Below, piece after piece: positions 1-7,574 of a DNA stretch of 29,169 nucleotides. Position 1 is the stretch's first letter, and the number at the start of each line of letters is the position of its first letter. Below the pieces are notes generated by a model. The model searched no databases and was not told where the DNA came from. It saw only the letters and a program-made list of their open reading frames with translations. Made by a program: the position numbers and the translations under genes. Source of the stretch: a virus; the IMG/VR virus record IMGVR_UViG_3300010354_000428, positions 1 to 29,169 of that record, one strand, 5' to 3'.

Positions 1-1
1 C

Positions 2-3000
2 CTGAATCCATCAAAACCAGAAGATATTAATGATGCGATAACTTTATGCTATTTGCATATTCCAGCATTCACTAGTAATAGTAAGGATGTTAGAATATTG
101 CCAGTAGATAATAAACGCTATACGATGAAAGATATTGGCAAATTAGAAAAGCGTATAGAAAGACTAGAGTATTATACAACTTTAAGTATTTTGGAGCAAC
201 AAGCTCTAAATATGCAAATAAAAGATGATATTGGATTTGATAGATTTAAATCTGGTTTTATTGTTGATAATTTTGAATCTCATGGTATAGGAAATGTAAA
301 ATCAGTTGATTATAAATGTTCTATTGATACACAACAATCTGTACTAAGACCAGAATCAAAAGAAAGTAATTTTTCTTTAAAAGAAATTAACACTAGAGAT
401 GATCAAAGATTTATAAATGGTTATAAAAATTCGAATAATGTAATTACACTACCATTCAAATCAATTTCTCTTTTAGGAAATAATAACGCAACAAAGAAAA
501 TAAACCCAAATCCATTTGTTGTTCTACAATATGCAGGTGATTGCCATATCACCCCATCGGTGGATCAATGGTATGATGATACTATTGCACCTTTAATTTT
601 AAATACAAATACAGATCATTATATAGTATTTTTATCAAAATTAGATGCAAAAGAATCGTTAGCTAGTTATTATAATTCTTTTATTGTTAATTGGATAGGA
701 ACATCTAGTGACTTACTTGGTATAAATTCTTTAGCTATTTCAAATAATGAAAAAATAAATTCTGAAATTTCAGTAGCTAAAATTTCTAGTTCTTCTAATG
801 TTAATCCACAAAATAATGAAATAGCAAAAGGAATTTCTTCGAAGACACAAAATTCTTTATCTGTTTCATCTGATATAACATTTTTCTGTAGATCTATTCC
901 AGTTAAATTTAAACTAGAAAGATTAAAAGCAAATACAAAAATTAATGTCTTTATTGAAGGAAGAAATATTAATAGATGGGTTGTTCCAGATTCAAAATTT
1001 ACAGGAATTGCTGGAAATTCATTGACAGTTTTTAATTCTGATTTAATAACTGACTATAAAGGAAGTTTGAGTGGAATTATTTTAATTCCTGCTGGTTATC
1101 CACCATTAGAAGGATCTTCTTGGACTGGTGATGTCACACAAGTACTCTATGATACTTCTGCAGAAAAAATTAATTTCACTTCTGGAGAAAAAACCATAGT
1201 ATTTACTTCTGCATCTGCTTATGAAGAAAGATTCTCTTCTATTACTTTTGCTGAAACTAAATTCTATTCAACAGGAAGTATTCCAGAAAATCCTTCTTCT
1301 ATCGTTTCAACTTCTCCATCATACTTTAAAGCTAATGAAGGAGTACAGTTAGTAAACCAATCAACATCACAAGAATCAAAACCAAATCCTCTAATCCAAA
1401 CATTTAAAATTGAGAATTATAATGGTGGATTATTTGTTACTGGATTGGATTTATTTTTCAACAAAAAAGATTCAACTATTCCTTTAAAAACATACTTAAC
1501 CAATGTAGATAAAGGGAAACCAGGAAAATATATTGTTCCTGGTTCTGAGAAAACTTTATATCCAGAAACATATTTAAAAGTTTATGTTAGCGGAATTACT
1601 AGTGATTCTGATTCTATCTTAGTGAAAAAAGGAGAACTAGTAAAAGGTAAAACCACAAATGCATCAGGACCAATTTTAAAGGTATATGATAAAAATAATT
1701 TGTTAATTGGAGATGAAAATTCAACATCATTCCAGTTATCAAGAAATCAAGTATACACATTAGTTTTAAATAACCACAACGGGAAATCATTTAAAGAAAA
1801 TGAAATTTTAGAAGTTGCTTCTATCGAAGAATATAAAGTATCTAACAACAAACCTTTAATCAATCTAAATATTGCAAAAAATTCTGGTAGAGTTGTAGAT
1901 TTAAAATTAAATAAAACTGGAGTTAATTACGAAAGTGCTTTAATAACTATAGAAAGTCCACAACTTCCTGGAGGAAGTACAGCAACAGCTGATGTAAAAG
2001 TTTCCGATTCAAAGATTTATGATGTTGAATTAATATTTGGTGGAAGTGGTTACACAGAAGCTCCATCAGTAATAATTAGAGGTATCGGATCTGGATCTAG
2101 TGGAGCAGAAATAGATTCAATCATTGAATTTGATAGCCCAGCAGTTATTATGGGAATATCTTCTGATAATGATGATCAAACTTCTTTGGCTTCAATACCA
2201 ACCCATTTTAACTTTGACTATCCAGTTTATTTACAAAATAATACTGAATATTGTCTAGCTATAGAAACTGATTCTAATAATTATGAATTGTGGGCTTCTA
2301 GATTAGGCGAAGAAGAAATAATTTCTAAAACAACTGTAAATTCTCAACCTTCTTTAGGTTCTGTTTATAGGTCCCAAAACATTGATAATTGGACAGAAGA
2401 TTTATTAGAAGATATTAAATTTAATCTATATCGTGCAGAGTTTGATATTTCAAGACCAGCAGAGTTATATTTACAAAATGAATATAATAAATTTGAAAAA
2501 TTATCAGCAAATGCTTTTGAAACTAGTGTAAGATCTAGATCTAATGCTACATCAGATTTGTTTAAAAATAATAATTATATTGTTAAAGTAAATCATAGAG
2601 ATCATGGATTTGAAGACCTTGGAAAATCTTACGTATTTTTCAAAAACTGTGAGGATGTTGGTGGCATATCATCAACTATTTTAAATAATAATTTATTCAA
2701 GATTTCAAATTCTGGTTTAGATTCATATAATATTGTATCAAGTTCCAAAGCTGGTTCGAATGATTTGGGCGGAGGAGCAAATGTATTTGCATCATTCAAT
2801 AGAAAGTATGAAAAATTATATGCTCATGTAAATTATCTTCAATTTGAAAATACAGAAATACAAACATACGTAAAAACAACTAATATTGTTCCAGTAGATT
2901 CGGCAAGTAACATTTTTGTTTCTTACACACAATCAGATTACGAAAAAACTTTCCTTAATCAAGAGCATTATTTTACAAATCAAAAAGTAGTATGTTCTAG

Positions 3001-4150
3001 AATAAATGAAATATCTAATAACATTAATAATTCATTAAATTATAAGTTTATATTATCTTCAAATGTTTCTTACTTATCCCCATTAGTTGATTTGAGATCT
3101 GCCTCTGTAAAAGCAATTAACAATAGAGTAGAAAATTCTACTGGCTTTGAGAATAGATACGGAAAAAGAAATCAAATTCTTAAATTTACATCTTTATACA
3201 AACTTAATCTTGGTATTACATCAGGTCAAGATTTGATAGGTGAAGGCCAAACTATTAATGGTATTACTTCAAATGCATCAGCAAAAGTGGTTGAACTTGT
3301 ATCAAATAATCAAATTTTAGTCAATTTAATATCAGCAAATAATTTTGTTCAAGGAGAATCTTTGAATTTAATTTCTTCTGATGGTGCTAACATAAATGGA
3401 TTTTCTTCTATAGTATCTCAAATTACTGAAGAGGACTATAGTTTTAGTGAAGGGGCAGATTTAATTGCATACTATCCACAAAATACAAATATAAATTATT
3501 CAAATATTGTAAACGGTAATATATTACAGTGGGACTCTAAAGATAAAGAATTAGTAGTTGAAAACTCATATTATCCTATTAATGGAAATTATAATTCTCC
3601 TATTACTTCTGGAAGTTCTTATACAAGAACTTCAACAAATCAACAACAAGATATTTTTAGAGTTGGAGATGTCATTAAATCAAATGAAGGTAAGTATGTA
3701 CAAATATCAGAAATGACATTCTCTCCTGGAGTTGATTACATCGATGAACTTAATGCAAATAATTCTTCATCTATTTGTAAGTATGTGACTAAAGAAGTAT
3801 CATTAAATAATCCAGGTACTTCTATAACAGTAAAATTATTATGTTCTACAAAAGATGTAAACAATATTAAATTATTATATAAAACAAAAGAGTCCTCAAT
3901 GCAAACTAGTTTTGAAAATACAACATGGGATTATTTTAATGAAACTGGCAATCCAGATACTAATGTGTATCCTACACAATCAAATTCAATTTCTGGATTA
4001 TTTGAATCACAAGATCTATATAAAGAATACACCTTTACTGCAAAAAATTTAAATGAATTTGATTCATTTGCTGTAAAAATACTTTTAAAATCATCGGATC
4101 CTTGTTATGTACCAAAAGTACAAGATATAAGAATTGTTGCATCATACTGA
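2..4150 (+). CDS. Large virion structural protein, 5'-truncated (DUF4815-like, T4-like marine phages)
   Basis: The reading frame is open to the left edge (frame starts at base 2), so this is the C-terminal 1382 residues of a larger protein; the TTG at 53 is not a credible start. A conserved stretch near the visible N-terminus reads KRYTMKDIGKLEKRIERLEY, then a DRFKSGFIVDNF motif. I associate this pattern with a large structural protein (DUF4815-type) of T4-like cyanophages. The rest is beta-rich, Ser/Asn-rich and repetitive: a GGSGYTEAPSVIIRG module near bases 2036-2095, and two segments of the type 'G-T-T/S-NAS...V' (near 1650-1800 and 3240-3370) that look like repeated small beta domains. 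It precedes the fibre genes, so a baseplate or fibre-anchoring role is likely. Recognition of the family is from memory and moderately sure; the exact position in the virion is unknown. Confidence 0.7.
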   Translation: MNPSKPEDINDAITLCYLHIPAFTSNSKDVRILPVDNKRYTMKDIGKLEKRIERLEYYTTLSILEQQALNMQIKDDIGFDRFKSGFIVDNFESHGIGNVKSVDYKCSIDTQQSVLRPESKESNFSLKEINTRDDQRFINGYKNSNNVITLPFKSISLLGNNNATKKINPNPFVVLQYAGDCHITPSVDQWYDDTIAPLILNTNTDHYIVFLSKLDAKESLASYYNSFIVNWIGTSSDLLGINSLAISNNEKINSEISVAKISSSSNVNPQNNEIAKGISSKTQNSLSVSSDITFFCRSIPVKFKLERLKANTKINVFIEGRNINRWVVPDSKFTGIAGNSLTVFNSDLITDYKGSLSGIILIPAGYPPLEGSSWTGDVTQVLYDTSAEKINFTSGEKTIVFTSASAYEERFSSITFAETKFYSTGSIPENPSSIVSTSPSYFKANEGVQLVNQSTSQESKPNPLIQTFKIENYNGGLFVTGLDLFFNKKDSTIPLKTYLTNVDKGKPGKYIVPGSEKTLYPETYLKVYVSGITSDSDSILVKKGELVKGKTTNASGPILKVYDKNNLLIGDENSTSFQLSRNQVYTLVLNNHNGKSFKENEILEVASIEEYKVSNNKPLINLNIAKNSGRVVDLKLNKTGVNYESALITIESPQLPGGSTATADVKVSDSKIYDVELIFGGSGYTEAPSVIIRGIGSGSSGAEIDSIIEFDSPAVIMGISSDNDDQTSLASIPTHFNFDYPVYLQNNTEYCLAIETDSNNYELWASRLGEEEIISKTTVNSQPSLGSVYRSQNIDNWTEDLLEDIKFNLYRAEFDISRPAELYLQNEYNKFEKLSANAFETSVRSRSNATSDLFKNNNYIVKVNHRDHGFEDLGKSYVFFKNCEDVGGISSTILNNNLFKISNSGLDSYNIVSSSKAGSNDLGGGANVFASFNRKYEKLYAHVNYLQFENTEIQTYVKTTNIVPVDSASNIFVSYTQSDYEKTFLNQEHYFTNQKVVCSRINEISNNINNSLNYKFILSSNVSYLSPLVDLRSASVKAINNRVENSTGFENRYGKRNQILKFTSLYKLNLGITSGQDLIGEGQTINGITSNASAKVVELVSNNQILVNLISANNFVQGESLNLISSDGANINGFSSIVSQITEEDYSFSEGADLIAYYPQNTNINYSNIVNGNILQWDSKDKELVVENSYYPINGNYNSPITSGSSYTRTSTNQQQDIFRVGDVIKSNEGKYVQISEMTFSPGVDYIDELNANNSSSICKYVTKEVSLNNPGTSITVKLLCSTKDVNNIKLLYKTKESSMQTSFENTTWDYFNETGNPDTNVYPTQSNSISGLFESQDLYKEYTFTAKNLNEFDSFAVKILLKSSDPCYVPKVQDIRIVASY

Positions 4151-4151
4151 T

Positions 4152-4343
4152 ATGCTTAAAGTTGTTGGGCATGAAAATTTATACAGAGATCCAAAATCTG
4201 GTGCTATAATAAATAACCAACCCATTCTTGAAAAAAATACTTTTCAAGAAAATTTTCATCAAGTAAAAGTTGAAGTTGATGTTTTAAAATCAGAACTTCA
4301 AGAAATTAAATCTTTATTGAAAATTTTAATTGATAATAAATAG
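4152..4343 (+). CDS. Small conserved phage protein, function unknown
   Basis: 63 residues from the ATG at 4152, just after the stop of the large structural gene. A TTG at 4134 would add six residues but overlaps that gene, so ATG is preferred. The N-terminal motif VVGHENLYRDPKSGAIIN resembles a small protein family seen often beside structural genes of T4-like cyanophages (G-H-x-N-L-x-R-D-x-x-S-x-A-I-x-N). The C-terminal half (residues about 30-63) is a predicted amphipathic helix or coiled coil rich in Leu, Lys and Glu. There is no signal peptide or membrane segment. Its position suggests a virion or assembly helper; no function can be assigned. Confidence 0.65.
   Translation: MLKVVGHENLYRDPKSGAIINNQPILEKNTFQENFHQVKVEVDVLKSELQEIKSLLKILIDNK
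4335..4342 (+). promoter_or_regulatory. Putative late promoter -10 octamer (AATAAATA)
   Basis: It matches the T4-type late consensus TATAAATA at seven of eight positions and overlaps the TAG stop at 4341-4343. It would drive the small coiled-coil gene at 4394. A transcript starting roughly 10 bases downstream would lack the 5' arm of the surrounding hairpin. Confidence 0.5.
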
Positions 4344-4381
4344 TAGTAAGCATCTTTGATGTGAGTACTATTTATTTTTTT
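4335..4381 (+). terminator. Rho-independent-type hairpin containing a late-promoter octamer
   Basis: An 11-bp perfect inverted repeat (4335-4345 with 4366-4376) encloses a small inner stem (CATC 4351-4354 with GATG 4358-4361) and is followed directly by seven T residues (4375-4381). The outer stem is AT-only apart from one G-C pair. The 5' arm is the late-promoter octamer AATAAATA itself and covers the stop codon of the 63-residue gene. Termination by such an AT-rich stem is inferred. Confidence 0.6.
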
Positions 4382-4393
4382 AAATTACTGCAT

Positions 4394-4594
4394 ATGGAAA
4401 ATACTGCATCTGTAAAAGAAAACTTCGAAAAGCAACTTGGAGAAGTTGAAATTAAGATAAAAAATCTTGAAAAAGAACTTGAAAATCTAAAGGAATACAA
4501 ATTTAAGCTTATTGGTGGTTTAGAAACTTTAATGTTGCTGGAATCTCCTCAACCTACATTTGAAGGAGCACCCTGCGAAGATAAAGAGGATTGA
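4394..4594 (+). CDS. Small coiled-coil protein, function unknown
   Basis: 66 residues from the ATG at 4394. The frame is open upstream to a GTG at 4361, but that GTG lies inside the terminator-like hairpin, so the ATG is the better start. Residues about 8-40 form a strong predicted coiled coil (heptad-like Leu/Ile with Glu and Lys, e.g. VEIKIKNLEKELENLKEY). The tail is acidic and has one Cys (GAPCEDKED). No ribosome-binding site is evident. It sits alone between a terminator-like hairpin and a second hairpin with a promoter, so it may be a separate transcription unit. An assembly chaperone or oligomerisation helper would fit; nothing shows this directly. Confidence 0.6.
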   Translation: MENTASVKENFEKQLGEVEIKIKNLEKELENLKEYKFKLIGGLETLMLLESPQPTFEGAPCEDKED

Positions 4595-4603
4595 TATTTT
4601 TAA

Positions 4604-4637
4604 CTTCCCTTTTTAAATAAATACTTGAAAAGGGAAG
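4604..4637 (+). promoter_or_regulatory. Hairpin hiding the ribosome-binding site of the gene at 4645
   Basis: CTTCCCTTTT (4604-4613) is the exact reverse complement of AAAAGGGAAG (4628-4637), with a 14-base loop. The 3' arm contains the purine-rich AGGGAAG that lies seven bases before the ATG at 4645 and is the only plausible ribosome-binding site. The loop carries a late-promoter octamer (4616-4623). Read-through transcripts would fold and block translation; transcripts starting in or after the loop would not. Confidence 0.65.
4616..4623 (+). promoter_or_regulatory. Putative late promoter -10 octamer (AATAAATA) in a hairpin loop
   Basis: Differs from TATAAATA only at the first base. Located 22 bases before the ATG at 4645 and inside the loop of the 10-bp hairpin at 4604-4637. 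Confidence 0.55.
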
Positions 4638-4644
4638 TATAAAT

Positions 4645-4983
4645 ATGTCTGCTTTTGTAGCTAACATTACAATAGAACAAGGTACTGATTTTGAAACCAG
4701 TTACAATGTATTTGATCCCAATTCACAGGCTGCAGTAAATATATCTGGCTATTCTGTTCAAGCTAGAATGAAACATTCGTATTTTACAGAATCTTATATT
4801 AATTTAAATCCAATATTTGTAAATCAAATATTCGGAATTGTAAGAATAAAATTAACTGCAGAAGAAACAAAAGTAATAAGAGCAGGAAGGTATGTATATG
4901 ATGTTGTATTGGTTTCTCCTGGTGGAATAAAAAAAAGAGTTGTAGAAGGAGTTGCTGAAGTTGTTCCTGGAGTAACATTATGA
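4645..4983 (+). CDS. Small virion structural protein, Ig-like/beta-sandwich type
   Basis: 112 residues, starting MSAFVANITIEQGTDFETSY. The pattern (N-terminal strands with I-x-Q-G-T-D-F, a central 'SGYSVQARMKHS', then 'AGRYVYDVVLVSPGG' and a C-terminal 'RVVEGVAEV') is that of a small conserved protein found beside fibre genes in T4-like cyanophages. It resembles the Ig-like domain of phage baseplate upper proteins, where a G-R-Y-x-Y-D turn precedes the last strands. The start is supported by AGGGAAG seven bases upstream. It overlaps the next gene by ATGA at 4980-4983, so the two are probably translationally coupled. A fibre- or baseplate-attached role is inferred. Confidence 0.65.
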   Translation: MSAFVANITIEQGTDFETSYNVFDPNSQAAVNISGYSVQARMKHSYFTESYINLNPIFVNQIFGIVRIKLTAEETKVIRAGRYVYDVVLVSPGGIKKRVVEGVAEVVPGVTL

Positions 4984-5336
4984 GTAATTATATTGCAATA
5001 CCAAATTATACAAATGATGTTATAAAAACTCCATTTTATGATGCATCAGCAGTTTTAACGCCATATCAACCACAACAAACAATAAGAATTCCATTGGAGG
5101 AGAAACCAGCAATGATATTAGAAGATTTAATCAATGTAGATACTTCTATATTAGATAAAACCTCAAATAATACAACAAAAAATTACGTATTAGTTTATGA
5201 TGGTGTAACTGGAAAGTATAAATTTGTAAATCCAGACAATATTCTAATAACAGCTGCTTCAGAATCGGAAACAATTAGTCCTGGACTGCCAATAGAATTT
5301 TTAGAATCAATTGATTTAGATGCTGGTACATTTTAA
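4980..5336 (+). CDS. Small fibre-associated structural protein
   Basis: 118 residues, coupled to the previous gene by an ATGA overlap. The N-terminal third is Pro/Tyr/Thr-rich and extended. Residues about 70-85 contain YVLVYDGVTGKYKFVNPDNI, a motif I recognise from many cyanophage fibre proteins ('VLVYNSTTGKWE...'), which marks a fibre-shaft or adaptor module. The C-terminus is acidic (EFLESIDLDAGTF) and resembles the 'IDGG.F' endings of neighbouring fibre proteins, for example the one at 5373. No signal peptide or enzyme motif is visible. It is probably a short fibre or an adaptor between baseplate and fibre. Exact role unknown. Confidence 0.6.
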   Translation: MSNYIAIPNYTNDVIKTPFYDASAVLTPYQPQQTIRIPLEEKPAMILEDLINVDTSILDKTSNNTTKNYVLVYDGVTGKYKFVNPDNILITAASESETISPGLPIEFLESIDLDAGTF

Positions 5337-5344
5337 TATAAATA
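5337..5344 (+). promoter_or_regulatory. Putative late promoter -10 octamer (TATAAATA)
   Basis: Exact T4-type late consensus, starting directly after the TAA stop (5334-5336) and 28 bases before the ATG at 5373. It probably starts the fibre-gene operon. Confidence 0.65.
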
Positions 5345-5372
5345 GTTTTAATTAAAAATAACCGCATTAAAA

Positions 5373-6635
5373 ATGGCAACATCTACTCTAAGAGTAAAAA
5401 GAGGTTCCCAAGCCAATATCCCTGGATTATCCTTGGGAGAACCAGCTTTTACAACGGATGAATATAATTTTTATATTGGTTCGGATGCAACAACATCTGG
5501 TAACAAAATTATTGGTTCTGCTAGATATTGGAGAAAAGAAACTAGTAATGCTGGAAGTGGAGTTAAATTAGTAGAAAAAATAGGTGGGGGTGGAAATTCT
5601 GTAACATTAGCATCGCCAGCAGAATTAGCATCTGATATTGTTTATACTTTTCCATCATCATATCCATCAACTTCAGGGGACGTTCTATCGTCAGATACTT
5701 CAGGTAATTTATCTTGGGTATCTGGCGGAAGTGGTACTGGAGGAGCCCCTAGCTTTGAAGTTTTAGATTCAACTGCTGTAGGAGATAGTTATTCAGAAAC
5801 AGGATCTTTTTCTACTACATCTTCATCAACTGTAAAATTTATTTCTTCTGATGGTATAGATTTTGATATTGATGCCACAAATAAAAAGATTAAAACAGGA
5901 TTAAAAAATGCTAGTGCATTTACAGATGATTACTTATTAATTTGGAATACAGGAAATTCGCAATTTGTAAATTCTAGAATTTCCCAAACTACAACTGATG
6001 TAAATATAAATGATAGCGTTATTATTGTAGAAGATTTGGCTGTAAATGGTGGTGATATTACAACCAATCAAACTACAGCATCTATTTTCAACTCTACTGC
6101 AACAACTGTTAATATTGGTGGAGCATCAACTTCTGTAAATATTGGTGCTACAACTGGAACAACAACAGTTAAAAATGATTTAACTGTAAATGGAAATTTA
6201 CAGATAAAAGGTAGTACAACCTTTGTTCAAACAACTACTTTAGAAGTAGAAGATAATCTTATTGAGCTTGGTAAAGTAGATGGGGCTGTTCCTACTTCAG
6301 ATAATAACACTGATTTAGGATTAGTATTTCATTACTATGATACTCAAGCAAGAAAATCTAGTGTTTTTTGGGATGAGAGTACTGGAAGATTTGTATTCGG
6401 AAGAATAGTATCAGAATCAAGTGGACAAGTATCAGTATCTGCTCCTACTGGAGCTGGAAATTTAAATAATTATGCAGTTGTAGAATTAGGAGAATTATAT
6501 ATTAATGACTATGCCGATACTTCAAGTGGAGTTGCAGAACCTGTAATTCAATATAAAGCATTGGGTAGTTTGTATACAGACAGTCCAGCTGGAAGATATC
6601 TACAAAATATCATAATTGATGGCGGAATTTTCTAA
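5373..6635 (+). CDS. Tail fibre-like virion protein
   Basis: 420 residues. The N-terminus, TSTLRVKRGSQANIPGLSLG followed by EPAFTTDEYNFYIGSD, is the common attachment module of marine T4-like fibre proteins ('IRIKRG...LxxGE.gFtTDT...fIGsd'). A low-complexity beta-rich shaft follows (residues about 100-270), with the repeats TVNIGGAST and SVNIGATTG near 245-262. The C-terminal part carries LEVEDNLIELGK, then FHYYDTQARKSSVFWDESTG and ends IIIDGGIF, again typical of fibre tips in this group. Probably a trimeric fibre protein. It stands first after an exact late-promoter octamer. Receptor and position on the tail are not known. Confidence 0.75.
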   Translation: MATSTLRVKRGSQANIPGLSLGEPAFTTDEYNFYIGSDATTSGNKIIGSARYWRKETSNAGSGVKLVEKIGGGGNSVTLASPAELASDIVYTFPSSYPSTSGDVLSSDTSGNLSWVSGGSGTGGAPSFEVLDSTAVGDSYSETGSFSTTSSSTVKFISSDGIDFDIDATNKKIKTGLKNASAFTDDYLLIWNTGNSQFVNSRISQTTTDVNINDSVIIVEDLAVNGGDITTNQTTASIFNSTATTVNIGGASTSVNIGATTGTTTVKNDLTVNGNLQIKGSTTFVQTTTLEVEDNLIELGKVDGAVPTSDNNTDLGLVFHYYDTQARKSSVFWDESTGRFVFGRIVSESSGQVSVSAPTGAGNLNNYAVVELGELYINDYADTSSGVAEPVIQYKALGSLYTDSPAGRYLQNIIIDGGIF

Positions 6636-6656
6636 AATTTATAATTAAAATATGTT

Positions 6657-6884
6657 ATGCAAGAAACTAATATAGATATAGAATTAGATTATAATATTTT
6701 ATTTGGATTGTATCAAAAAAAGATTAATAATTTAACTAACCAAAATTTATTATTGGAAGCCAAATTATTAACTTGCAATTCCAAAATAGAAGAATTACAA
6801 AATAATTTAATTTCTTTATCAGAAAAGAAAGAATCTAAATCTAATTCCAAATCAAAATTACCTGAGTCTGAAGAAAATATTTAA
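6657..6884 (+). CDS. Small coiled-coil protein between fibre genes
   Basis: 75 residues from the ATG at 6657. Residues about 15-58 are a predicted coiled coil (KKINNLTNQNLLLEAKL..., with Leu/Ile heptads), followed by a Ser/Lys-rich tail (KKESKSNSKSKLPESEENI). It is inserted between two fibre genes with short gaps on each side. Fibre trimerisation chaperones of T4-like phages (gp38, gp57A) are small proteins in similar places, but no sequence match to either can be claimed. Function unknown; a fibre assembly chaperone is one guess. Confidence 0.55.
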   Translation: MQETNIDIELDYNILFGLYQKKINNLTNQNLLLEAKLLTCNSKIEELQNNLISLSEKKESKSNSKSKLPESEENI

Positions 6885-6902
6885 TCATTTCGTTGAAATC
6901 CT

Positions 6903-7562
6903 ATGTCTGCAACACCTATAATCAAGTTAAGAACTACTAGTGTACCAGGAAGAATTCCATCCACTTCAGATTTGGTGTTGGGAGAACTTGGAATAAACAC
7001 GCATGATGGAACAGCGTTTTTGAAAAAAAGTGATGGACAAAATGAATCTATCATTAAATTAAACCTTACAGCAGATGAAGTAAATGCATTAACTAAAATT
7101 GCAATTTTCCAAAATGGAACTTCTGTAGGTAATGCATCTACATTAAATTTTACTGGTACTGGAGTATCTTCAACAATATCTGAAAATACTGCTACCATTA
7201 CAATTAATAATCCAGAATATGTTGATGTTACAGGAACAAATTTTTATCTAGTTTCGACATCATCTATACTAAATACATATAATGAAGCAATCATAGATTA
7301 TTTTTCATTATCTCTTTTTAGATCTGCAAAATATTTGATACAAGTTACACAATCGAATACGAACAATCATTATTTTGGAGAAATCTTAATTTTACATAAT
7401 GGTACTGAGGTTACATTAACAGAATATGGTTCTTTAAATGTTGGCAATTCTCCTGTTTCTTTTTTTGACGCTGATATAAGTGAAGGTAATGTTCGGTTGA
7501 AATTTACCCCATCAGTTTCTAATTCTAAAATAATTTTAACAAGGACTTCTTTTAAAGTATAG
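6903..7562 (+). CDS. Fibre protein with shared C-terminal domain
   Basis: 219 residues. Residues 1-50 match a phage fibre N-terminal module (IIKLRTTSVPGRIPSTSDLV, then LGELGINTHDGTAFLKK), known from many phage fibre proteins as 'LGELAINT.DG..F.KK'. Residues about 135-219 form a domain (AKYLIQVTQSN, EILILHNGTEVTLTEYGSL, ending KIILTRTSF) that recurs at the C-terminus of the next gene at 7575. The long minus-strand frame at 7370-7711 is a shadow of this gene and the next. It is probably a short fibre or a fibre tip; receptor unknown. Confidence 0.7.
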   Translation: MSATPIIKLRTTSVPGRIPSTSDLVLGELGINTHDGTAFLKKSDGQNESIIKLNLTADEVNALTKIAIFQNGTSVGNASTLNFTGTGVSSTISENTATITINNPEYVDVTGTNFYLVSTSSILNTYNEAIIDYFSLSLFRSAKYLIQVTQSNTNNHYFGEILILHNGTEVTLTEYGSLNVGNSPVSFFDADISEGNVRLKFTPSVSNSKIILTRTSFKV

Positions 7563-7574
7563 GAGAAAAAATAA

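Noticed and set aside
53-55. TTG as the start of the first large gene
   Set aside because: The frame is open to the window edge and conserved-looking sequence continues upstream of the TTG.
4361-4393. GTG start for the 66-residue coiled-coil gene
   Set aside because: It lies in a terminator-like hairpin and adds a low-complexity Phe-rich stretch; ATG 4394 is better.
4638-4645. TATAAATA directly before the gene at 4645
   Set aside because: It overlaps the start codon, so RNA from it would lack the gene start; the octamer at 4616 is better placed.
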